From assembly GCF_002366715.1 (NCBI RefSeq), contig NZ_DFBS01000048.1:4575-12447 (forward strand): DNA of 7,873 nt. Direction: 5' to 3'. Positions 1 through 5,185 of the stretch are shown here, in pieces. The notes below the pieces were generated by a model. The model saw only the letters and a list, made by a program, of their open reading frames with translations. It was not told the origin of the DNA and made no database searches. A program made the translations under genes and the position numbers. This DNA is from Halomonas sp. UBA3074 (GTDB lineage Bacteria > Pseudomonadota > Gammaproteobacteria > Pseudomonadales > Halomonadaceae). Each line of letters starts with the position of its first letter. Position 1 is the first letter of the stretch.

Positions 1-2
1 AG

Positions 3-50
3 GCCGGATTGGCCATGGTCTTTACCGGCATGCGCCACTTCCGCCACTAA
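3..50 (+). CDS. 3' end of an unidentified gene, possibly a membrane protein
   Basis: Only the last 15 codons and a TAA stop (48-50) are in the window. The visible peptide is AGLAMVFTGMRHFRH: a short hydrophobic run followed by a basic His/Arg tail. This resembles the cytoplasmic end of a last transmembrane helix, as in small-molecule transporters, but 15 residues cannot identify a family. The frame was chosen because it ends cleanly about 40 bases before a strong terminator; the other two frames either stop without sense or read through that terminator. It converges on gabD. Confidence 0.4.
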   Translation, partial: AGLAMVFTGMRHFRH

Positions 51-90
51 GAGAAGCGACCGCATGGGGAGTGAATAGCTCCCAAACCAA

Positions 91-120
91 AAAGCCCCAT
101 CAGCATGCTGATGGGGCTTT
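91..120. terminator. Bidirectional intrinsic terminator between convergent genes
   Basis: Perfect inverted repeat: AAAGCCCCATCAG (91-103), CATG centre, CTGATGGGGCTTT (108-120). Because CATG is itself palindromic, all 30 bases form one palindrome. Read on the minus strand the stem is followed by a run of five T, so it should stop gabD transcription well. On the plus strand only the three T of the stem are present before CGAC, so it is weaker for the gene ending at 50. It sits in the 114-base gap between the two stop codons. Confidence 0.85.
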
Positions 121-164
121 CGACTTTATGGGACTTCTAGCTTTTATAAAGGTTAGGCAGGACG

Positions 165-1622
165 TTAGCCCAAATCAATGCAGAGATACTTGGTTTCCAA
201 GTACTCTTCTAACCCCTGATGACCACCTTCACGACCCAACCCCGAGGCTTTGACGCCCCCAAACGGTGCCGCCGCATTGGAAATAGCGCCCGTATTGATA
301 CCCACCATGCCATACTCCAGCGCTTCGGCCACGCGCCATACACGTGAAAGATCACGGGAATAGAAGTAAGAGGCTAAGCCGTACTGAGTATCGTTGGCCA
401 TTTCGATCGCGGTTTCTTCATCGTCAAACGGGAAGACAGCGGCGAGGGGGCCAAAGGTTTCCTCATGGGCCACTTTCATTTTATCCGTGGCAAAGCTGAT
501 CAGTGTTGGCGTAAAGAAATTACCGCCCAACGGGTGCGGATGGCCGCCTAGCAGTAATTCGGCGCCATGATCGATGGCATCCTGCACGTGCTCACTGACT
601 TTCTTGACGCCATTTTCGTCGATGAGCGGGCCGATATTAATATTCGGTTTGGTGCCATCACCGACGTGCAACTCACTGTTCATGGCAACCGCGAGCTTTT
701 CACAAAAAGCGTTGATCACGCTGGACTGCACTAAAAAGCGATTCGTGCAGACACAGGTTTGCCCGGCATTGCGGAACTTAGCGGCCATTGCCCCTTCTAC
801 CGCCGCGTCTAAATCCGCGTCTTCAAATACAATAAACGGAGCATTGCCGCCAAGCTCTAGGGAAATTTTCTGTACATGCTCAGCCGCCTGCGCCATTAGC
901 TTGCGCCCCACCTCGGTAGAGCCGGTGAAGGTAATTTTGCGCACTTTAGGCGATTGGGTCATGGCTTCAGCAATTTCGCTCGCGCTGCCGGGCACGACAT
1001 TGAAAACGCCACGTGGAATACCGGCGCGTTCGGCCAACAGGGCTAACGCAGTGGCTGAAAACGGCGTTTGGCTTGCCGGTTTAACCACGATTGTGCAGCC
1101 AGCCGCCAGCGCCGCACCTGCCTTACGGGTAATCATCGCCGCAGGGAAGTTCCAGGGAGTAATCGCCCCCACCACGCCTACAGGCTGTTTGGTCACTACA
1201 ATGCGCTGGTTAGCTTTGGCCGCGGGGATGGTTTCGCCGTAAACCCGACGCGCTTCTTCAGCGAACCAGCGGATGAAGCTGGCCGCATAGGCAATTTCAC
1301 CCGCGGCTTCTTTAAGCGGTTTACCCTGCTCGTAGGTCATCAACATGGCGAGATCCTGCTGATGCTCCATCATCAGGTCATGCCATTTTAATAACAGATC
1401 CGCTCGCTCTTGAGCGGTAAGAGCACGCCATGCCGGTAAGGCAGCATCCGCCGCATCAATGGCTCTTTCGGTCTCCGCTTTTCCCAAGCGGGGAATATCA
1501 CCAATGGCTTCACCGGTCGCCGGGTTCAATACGGTGATTTGCTCGCCGCTATCGGCCGCCACCCAACTGCCGTCTATATAGGCAAAGGGGCAATACAGCT
1601 GTGTTTCTTTAAGCGCTTCCAT
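165..1622 (-). CDS. gabD: NAD(P)+-dependent succinate-semialdehyde dehydrogenase
   Basis: The product (485 aa) oxidises succinate semialdehyde to succinate in the cytoplasm, the last step of GABA (and related amine) breakdown before the TCA cycle. It is a full-length aldehyde dehydrogenase; E. coli GabD has about the same length. Visible motifs are the cofactor-binding PWNFP (156-160, with N158), K181 in VVKPAS, FTGSTEVG (232-239), the general base E256 in LELGG, the catalytic C290 in GQTC with a second Cys at 292, EETFGP (387-392) and the GabD-like tail INTG...APFGGVKASGLGREG (442-466). Start at ATG 1622 is supported by AGGAG (1629-1633) with a 6-base spacer. folE lies 119 bases upstream on the same strand; no gabT is adjacent, so this copy appears to be transcribed alone or from folE readthrough. 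The family call is firm; glutarate-semialdehyde activity is possible. Confidence 0.93.
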   Translation of the reverse strand: MEALKETQLYCPFAYIDGSWVAADSGEQITVLNPATGEAIGDIPRLGKAETERAIDAADAALPAWRALTAQERADLLLKWHDLMMEHQQDLAMLMTYEQGKPLKEAAGEIAYAASFIRWFAEEARRVYGETIPAAKANQRIVVTKQPVGVVGAITPWNFPAAMITRKAGAALAAGCTIVVKPASQTPFSATALALLAERAGIPRGVFNVVPGSASEIAEAMTQSPKVRKITFTGSTEVGRKLMAQAAEHVQKISLELGGNAPFIVFEDADLDAAVEGAMAAKFRNAGQTCVCTNRFLVQSSVINAFCEKLAVAMNSELHVGDGTKPNINIGPLIDENGVKKVSEHVQDAIDHGAELLLGGHPHPLGGNFFTPTLISFATDKMKVAHEETFGPLAAVFPFDDEETAIEMANDTQYGLASYFYSRDLSRVWRVAEALEYGMVGINTGAISNAAAPFGGVKASGLGREGGHQGLEEYLETKYLCIDLG

Positions 1623-1741
1623 GACTGACTCCTGACCAAAATGATGGCCTTATAGGCTCAATAACGCCTTCATGCTAAGACGAAACACCCCTTTAGACCA
1701 AGTTTACCGCGTGCCTCATCAGCCAATAATGACAAAAAACT

Positions 1742-2293
1742 TCAGTTAATCAGCATCAAAAATTCATGCCGTGTCGCCTGATTACTACGAAAGCCACCCA
1801 ACATTACTGATGATGTCATGCTCGAATTCTGCTTCTCTACACCGCGCATCATCATGCAGAGATGGCGCGCTTCAATGACGACCGCAACACCCTTGGCCTG
1901 GGTTACTTCCTGCACAGCATCGGCAATTTCGCGGGTTAAATTCTCCTGAATCTGCATACGACGGGCAAACATATCGACGATGCGCGCAAATTTTGACAGT
2001 CCCAGCACTTTGCCATTGGGTAGGTAGGCAATATGGCATTTGCCAATAAAAGGCAGTAAATGGTGTTCACACATCGAATAGAGCTCGATATCTTTCACCA
2101 GTACCATTTCATCCGTTTGCGATTCAAATACCGCCCCATTAATAATCTCGTCCAACGATTGAGTGTAGCCTGCATTTAAAAACTGCATAGCTTTGGCTGC
2201 ACGTTTTGGCGTGTCTCGAAGCCCTTCACGGTTAGGATCTTCACCCAGTGCTGAAATTATTTGGCGATAGTGCTCAGCGATATCATCGGACAT
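1742..2293 (-). CDS. folE: GTP cyclohydrolase I (type IA)
   Basis: FolE converts GTP to 7,8-dihydroneopterin triphosphate, the first step of tetrahydrofolate synthesis and also a source for queuosine and other pterins. It works in the cytoplasm as a zinc enzyme of decameric form. With the start used here the protein is 183 aa, as in the shorter bacterial FolE proteins (E. coli has 222). Zinc ligands fit the Cys and second His of the CEHH box and the Cys of HLCMMMRGV (C75, H78, C146). Other family signatures are REGLRDTPKR near the N terminus, LLPFIGKCHIAYLP, and the KQNSSMTSS segment near the C terminus. ATG codons at 2308 and 2305 are in frame, but only ATG 2293 has a Shine-Dalgarno sequence (TGAGG, 2300-2304), so I prefer it; the longer form would be 188 aa. 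A structured leader precedes it. Confidence 0.93.
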   Translation of the reverse strand: MSDDIAEHYRQIISALGEDPNREGLRDTPKRAAKAMQFLNAGYTQSLDEIINGAVFESQTDEMVLVKDIELYSMCEHHLLPFIGKCHIAYLPNGKVLGLSKFARIVDMFARRMQIQENLTREIADAVQEVTQAKGVAVVIEARHLCMMMRGVEKQNSSMTSSVMLGGFRSNQATRHEFLMLIN

Positions 2294-2299
2294 ATTAAG

Positions 2300-2304
2300 C
2301 CTCA
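2300..2304 (-). promoter_or_regulatory. Ribosome binding site deciding the folE start
   Basis: On the minus strand TGAGG stands 6 bases before ATG 2293. It overlaps the two upstream in-frame ATG codons (2308, 2305), which themselves have only ATAGCTTT in front and no Shine-Dalgarno sequence. This supports initiation at 2293. Confidence 0.6.
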
Positions 2305-2313
2305 TCATAAAGC

Positions 2314-2408
2314 TATGCGCATTGGCGCCCTAGCGGCCACCCAGGTCTCTAATCCTTTGCGCATAAAAAGTAGAAATCGTTATTAAAGGGCGCTCATCTA
2401 TGCGCCCT
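2314..2408 (-). promoter_or_regulatory. folE leader with alternative base-pairing segments
   Basis: In minus-strand RNA order the leader contains AGGGCGCATA (2408-2399), GCGCCCT (2393-2387), TATGCGCA (2365-2358), AGGGCGC (2331-2325) and TGCGCATA (2321-2314). The first two form a perfect 7-bp hairpin with an 8-base loop, followed by TTTAATAA. TATGCGCA can pair over 8 bp with TGCGCATA just upstream of the ribosome binding site, or over 7 bp with the first segment. GCGCCCT can pair with either copy of AGGGCGC. The complementarity is seen directly; that it acts as a switch, attenuator or operator is inference. I do not recognise a known riboswitch; the THF-II (folE motif) class is the one to test. 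Confidence 0.4.
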
Positions 2409-2416
2409 CTCCCCAC

Positions 2417-2443
2417 ATTGTACAAAAGGTATACTTTTAACAA
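2417..2443 (-). promoter_or_regulatory. Possible folE promoter
   Basis: Minus strand: TTGTTA (2443-2438) as -35, a 15-base spacer, then TACAAT (2422-2417) as -10. The spacer is short; sliding the -35 to TTTGTT gives 16. Transcription would begin near 2410, immediately before the leader hairpin at 2408-2387. The segment also contains the near-palindrome AAAAGGTATACTTTT (2424-2438), which could bind a regulator. Confidence 0.35.
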
Positions 2444-2518
2444 AAACTGCACAATAAATATCAACTATTGCGTTTATTTTACCGCATCTGCCTACTCATA
2501 GCCTCTCTAACTGCGGCA

Positions 2519-2534
2519 GAGCGCCGCGGCGCTC
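2519..2534. repeat. 16-bp perfect GC-rich palindrome
   Basis: GAGCGCCGCGGCGCTC reads the same on both strands. It lies in the 324-base folE/exported-protein spacer, 3 bases upstream of the -35 of the exported-protein promoter, a usual place for an operator. No known regulator site is recognised. The remainder of the spacer between 2444 and 2518 shows no further structure. Confidence 0.5.
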
Positions 2535-2537
2535 ACT

Positions 2538-2564
2538 TTGCAACCTAGGGCCCTGTGCTATGAT
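2538..2564 (+). promoter_or_regulatory. Extended -10 promoter for the exported protein gene
   Basis: TTGCAA (2538-2543) as -35, a 15-base spacer, and TATGAT (2559-2564) preceded by TG at 2556-2557, giving the extended -10 form TGnTATGAT. The extended element can compensate for the short spacer. Transcription would begin near 2571, leaving a leader of about 47 bases before the ATG at 2618. Confidence 0.5.
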
Positions 2565-2617
2565 AAATCGTTATTATTGATTGCCTTTGTTAGGGGCACT
2601 AACGTTGAGAGTTCGCC

Positions 2618-3178
2618 ATGTCATTTAAGCCAGCACCTTTTTGGTTAACCGCCATCGCGGCGCCTTTTTTCGCTACACCGCTACTTGCCTCTGCCACAGA
2701 AGCAACACTTTCTTTACCTAACGACGCGACCGTTGGCGTTGAAGTCGTGGAAACGCTGACATTTAAACCAAACCAAGCCCGCCTCAACGATATTTTGCTC
2801 CACCCGACGCAAGCAGCGGGTTCCTCGCATTCACTGCCTGAGTATTGTGTCATCGTCGGGAATGCCCATTTGGTCGATGAGCGAATTCGCGTAACCACGC
2901 AAGAAGCCACGTGTATTGAAACACACGATGCCGATAGTGATATTTTCACCGGTGAATTTAGTGCCAGCGCCTATGCAGAAGACGGGCAATACGGCATCGC
3001 TTGCGAAAACTCGCCGTGCACGCTTTCACCGGGTCAAACGTTCCTTCTTACGCTGGATGCATCTGTCGCGATTGAAGAACTCGACAACCCCTCTGCAGAG
3101 TTGAATGCGCAACGACGTCAAGCGAATGGAGAAGGCATCGCCAACCCCGTTCCTCGCGAAGAAGCGGTGCCCGACTAA
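2618..3178 (+). CDS. Small secreted protein of unknown function with four cysteines
   Basis: I do not recognise this 186-aa protein. It starts with a Sec signal peptide: one Lys, a hydrophobic stretch (about 8-23) and an A-S-A site, so cleavage is expected after A26; no lipobox Cys follows. The mature chain is acidic and carries C77, C99, C129 and C134, which could form two disulfides in the periplasm. The core has an LPEYC...DERIRV...TC pattern (74-99) and an EDGQYGI segment (121-127). It ends in a hydrophilic tail (about 155-186) likely to be disordered. There is no second membrane segment. A weak ribosome binding site (GAGAG, 2607-2611) precedes ATG 2618, and an extended -10 promoter lies upstream. 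It is divergent from folE, convergent with srkA, and appears to be a single-gene unit. Codon use looks like that of its neighbours, so it seems a resident gene. Confidence 0.75.
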   Translation: MSFKPAPFWLTAIAAPFFATPLLASATEATLSLPNDATVGVEVVETLTFKPNQARLNDILLHPTQAAGSSHSLPEYCVIVGNAHLVDERIRVTTQEATCIETHDADSDIFTGEFSASAYAEDGQYGIACENSPCTLSPGQTFLLTLDASVAIEELDNPSAELNAQRRQANGEGIANPVPREEAVPD

Positions 3179-3180
3179 AC

Positions 3181-3210
3181 AGCCCCCATTTACGCTAACC
3201 AACGGGGGTT
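3181..3210. terminator. Weak hairpin between convergent genes
   Basis: CCCCCATT (3183-3190) and AACGGGGG (3201-3208) flank a 10-base loop. The minus-strand RNA pairs over 8 bp including one G-U; the plus-strand RNA has one A-C mismatch there but can add two flanking pairs. Neither side has a proper T run. It overlaps the srkA stop codon and lies just after the stop of the exported protein gene, the right place for a shared terminator. Confidence 0.35.
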
Positions 3211-4164
3211 ATCCAACTGAAGACACTGCTGCTCTAACTGGCGGATATGCTGATTCCAATAGCCACTGTCTGCCAGCCAGGGAAAAGCCCGCGGAAAGGC
3301 AGGGTCGTCCCAGCGTGATACCAGCCAAGCTGAATGCCTGATCAAACGGTAACTTCTCAACGGCTCGATTAGCGACATTTGTTCATTGGGAAATGGGCAG
3401 GCTTGTTCATACCCTTCGGTAATTTCATTCAAGTAGGAGCGCCAGCCTTGAGGGTCATCGGTCGGCAGTAGCATCCAAATATCCTGGATGGCAGGCGCCA
3501 TAATGCAATCGTCAAAATCAACCAGCGTAAAATCCTCATCACGACCTAGCACATTGCCTAGATGGCAATCGCCGTGACAGCGAATCATGTTAGTGGCGGG
3601 AACGTTATGTTGTATAAGATGCTGTTGCACCTTTTCAATCACACGCGCATAGGCTCGGCGCTGATGACCATTCATCCACTGGCTATCAAGCACACGCTGC
3701 TGGGCATCCATGATGCCACTCGCCATTTCTAACCGTGGACGGTGCTGAAAAGTTTGTTTGGACGACACACTATGCAAGCGCCCCAATACCTCTCCCATGG
3801 CAAATAAGTGCGAAGGGTTATCTAATTCGGGCGCTTGGCCTGGGCAATGAGGAAACAGCGCAAATCGATAAGCCTTAAAGGAGTGTAGCGACTCACCAGC
3901 CTGATTACGCCATGGGGCAACGACGGGCACCTGCTGATTGGCAAGCTCCTGTAAAAAGTCATGCTCCTCTTGAATAGCCGCGTCTGACCAGCGCTCAGGG
4001 CGATAAAACTTAACGACCCAATTTTTAGCGTCATCATCACGAAACAGTAGTACACGGTTTTCATAGCTATTCAGCGCAAAGGGCTCACCGGCGGGCCAAA
4101 CATCGAGCGACTCAATTGCGGACATCACCAGGTCGGGCGAAAGAGAGCTGAACGGGTGTGACAT
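3190..4164 (-). CDS. srkA: Stress response kinase A (YihE/RdoA family Ser/Thr kinase)
   Basis: SrkA is a cytoplasmic Ser/Thr protein kinase with a choline-kinase-like (APH) fold; in E. coli it protects against stress-induced death, partly by opposing the MazF toxin pathway. The product (324 aa) is full length. Visible are the N-lobe Lys in VVKFYRP (K52), the catalytic loop HGDCHLGN (197-204, with D199 and N204), the metal-binding D216 in LVDFDD, and the family-specific PAIQDIWMLLP (224-234). These are the SrkA versions of the APH motifs, which separates it from general aminoglycoside phosphotransferases. ATG 4164 has AGGAG with a 6-base spacer. comF ends 53 bases upstream on the same strand without a terminator between them, so the two may be cotranscribed. 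The dsbA neighbour known from enteric bacteria is not here. Confidence 0.9.
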   Translation of the reverse strand: MSHPFSSLSPDLVMSAIESLDVWPAGEPFALNSYENRVLLFRDDDAKNWVVKFYRPERWSDAAIQEEHDFLQELANQQVPVVAPWRNQAGESLHSFKAYRFALFPHCPGQAPELDNPSHLFAMGEVLGRLHSVSSKQTFQHRPRLEMASGIMDAQQRVLDSQWMNGHQRRAYARVIEKVQQHLIQHNVPATNMIRCHGDCHLGNVLGRDEDFTLVDFDDCIMAPAIQDIWMLLPTDDPQGWRSYLNEITEGYEQACPFPNEQMSLIEPLRSYRLIRHSAWLVSRWDDPAFPRAFPWLADSGYWNQHIRQLEQQCLQLDNPRWLA

Positions 4165-4217
4165 CGGTCACTCCTGTGGTGGCGAAAAGGCTATAGCGTC
4201 AATAGAGCGTCATTCTA

Positions 4218-4922
4218 TCAATCCTTACCCAGCGGTGTCCGCGCCGCCGCCCAAATATCCACTCGCTCAGCGCCCGCGTCCAGCGCAGCTTGCGCCAGGG
4301 CATGCCCCGTCGAGCCGGTGGTCACCACATCATCGATGATTAACACATGCGCTGGGGGCGTTGCTTCAAACACAAAAGCGCCCGCCAGGTTGGCAGCCCG
4401 TTGGCGGCGGTTCAGCGTGCGCTGGGAGGGCGAATCTTTTATCCGTTTGGCCGACACCAAAGGAACATCCACCTGGCGACTGAGCTTCTCAGCTAACCAA
4501 TGCGATTGATTAAATCCTCGCGTACGTGCATGTGCTGGGTGCATAGGAACTGATAAGAGGGCATCTCCTAAGTCAGTGGGTGGCGTTATCAACATTAATT
4601 CAGCGAGTAGTGTGCCCGCCCGGGGAGAGGCATGGAATTTAAAATCATGAACGAGTTCTTTGATGGGCTCCAGATACCGAAGCCCCGCTTGGGTCGCAGA
4701 AAAGGCCGGGGGCTCAATCAGGCAGTGGCCGCACAAAGGTGTTTCGTGGGACACTGGCTCACCACATTGGCGGCAGGCCTGTCGGTTCCAGGGCAGCGTT
4801 TTCAGGCAGGCTAAGCACCACCCCTGCCCCGCTAAGGCCGGTGCAAGGCAAAAAGCACAATAACCCGGCATGGCTTGCTTTAACCAATGGCTCCCACGTT
4901 GCCGCCAGTGCTTTAAATCCAT
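4218..4922 (-). CDS. comF: ComF family phosphoribosyltransferase-like protein
   Basis: ComF (GntX/YhgH) proteins are cytoplasmic; family members are needed for natural transformation in several bacteria, probably in handling incoming single-stranded DNA. The product has 234 aa, a usual length. The N-terminal part carries four CxxC pairs: C22/C25, C36/C39, C50/C53 and C64/C67, a double zinc-binding module. The C-terminal part is a type I phosphoribosyltransferase fold with RTRGFNQ (133-139) and the PRPP-binding loop LIIDDVVTTGST (194-205). A strong GAGGAGG ribosome binding site lies 4 bases before ATG 4922. It is the first gene of a probable comF-srkA unit and is divergent from tRNA-Leu, with only 80 bases between them. 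No other competence genes are in the window, so actual transformability cannot be judged. Confidence 0.9.
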   Translation of the reverse strand: MDLKHWRQRGSHWLKQAMPGYCAFCLAPALAGQGWCLACLKTLPWNRQACRQCGEPVSHETPLCGHCLIEPPAFSATQAGLRYLEPIKELVHDFKFHASPRAGTLLAELMLITPPTDLGDALLSVPMHPAHARTRGFNQSHWLAEKLSRQVDVPLVSAKRIKDSPSQRTLNRRQRAANLAGAFVFEATPPAHVLIIDDVVTTGSTGHALAQAALDAGAERVDIWAAARTPLGKD

Positions 4923-4961
4923 GCCGCCTCCTCTGTTAAGGTATTAATGTTGATTTCATTA

Positions 4962-4989
4962 TTGACTTCTATCACAAAGTTGATACTAT
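4962..4989 (+). promoter_or_regulatory. tRNA-Leu promoter
   Basis: TTGACT (4962-4967) as -35, a 16-base spacer and TACTAT (4984-4989) as -10, with TG at 4981-4982 giving an extended -10. The -10 ends 13 bases before the mature tRNA 5' end, leaving a very short 5' leader, as expected for a stable RNA gene. Confidence 0.7.
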
Positions 4990-5002
4990 ACGTCTCGTCT
5001 TA

Positions 5003-5087
5003 GCGGATGTGGTGGAATTGGTAGACACGCTAGATTTAGGTTCTAGTGCCGTAAGGTGTGGGAGTTCGAGTCTCCCCATCCGCACCA
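5003..5087 (+). tRNA. tRNA-Leu (anticodon UAG)
   Basis: An 85-base class II tRNA with encoded CCA. The acceptor stem GCGGATG (5003-5009) pairs with CATCCGC (5077-5083), followed by A and CCA (5085-5087). The anticodon stem CTAGA/TCTAG (5030-5034/5042-5046) encloses the loop TTTAGGT with anticodon TAG at 5037-5039, reading CUN leucine codons. A long variable arm (TGCCGTAAGGTGT region) is typical of tRNA-Leu. The T stem is GGGAG/CTCCC with the loop TTCGAGT. The gene is intact although its 3' end appears to be an integration site. Confidence 0.95.
5060..5087 (+). other. Presumed attachment site (3' end of tRNA-Leu)
   Basis: The T arm and 3' acceptor strand of tRNA-Leu stand about 100 bases upstream of an integrase gene that reads away from the tRNA. 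This is the standard arrangement for tyrosine-integrase islands, which use the tRNA 3' end as att core and restore the tRNA on integration. The other copy was not found in the window, so the exact core is unknown. Confidence 0.5.
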
Positions 5088-5092
5088 AGATT

Positions 5093-5113
5093 TGATCCAA
5101 CCCTTACGGATCA
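5093..5113. repeat. Small inverted repeat after tRNA-Leu
   Basis: TGATCC (5093-5098) and GGATCA (5108-5113) form a 6-bp perfect stem with a 9-base loop directly downstream of the tRNA. There is no T run, so it may be a processing or weak termination hairpin of the tRNA transcript, or part of the att region. Confidence 0.3.
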
Positions 5114-5148
5114 TAGCTTTCAGCGCGATCAAGCGCATTGCCAACCGA

Positions 5149-5173
5149 AGGTGTGACACTTAGGTGTGACATT
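5149..5173 (+). repeat. Pair of 12-bp direct repeats before the integrase gene
   Basis: AGGTGTGACACT (5149-5160) and AGGTGTGACATT (5162-5173) match at 11 of 12 positions, with starts 13 bases apart. They lie between the presumed att core and the integrase ATG (5186), where arm-type sites of integrase or excisionase, or an operator, are usually found. Their exact role is inferred from position only. Confidence 0.5.
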
Positions 5174-5185
5174 CGGAATCAAGAA

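Noticed and set aside
71..253. 60-codon + strand reading frame starting with GTG
   Set aside because: It runs through the 30-base terminator palindrome and into the 3' end of gabD on the other strand, has no ribosome binding site, and its peptide shows no family feature.
574..1391. Long + strand frames (222 and 107 codons) inside gabD
   Set aside because: They are antisense shadows of a well-conserved aldehyde dehydrogenase; no initiation signal and unnatural composition rich in Ala, Ser and Thr.
5138..5185. TTG start adding 16 residues to the integrase
   Set aside because: No Shine-Dalgarno sequence precedes TTG, and the added stretch consists largely of the two direct repeats; the integrase-like sequence begins right after ATG 5186.
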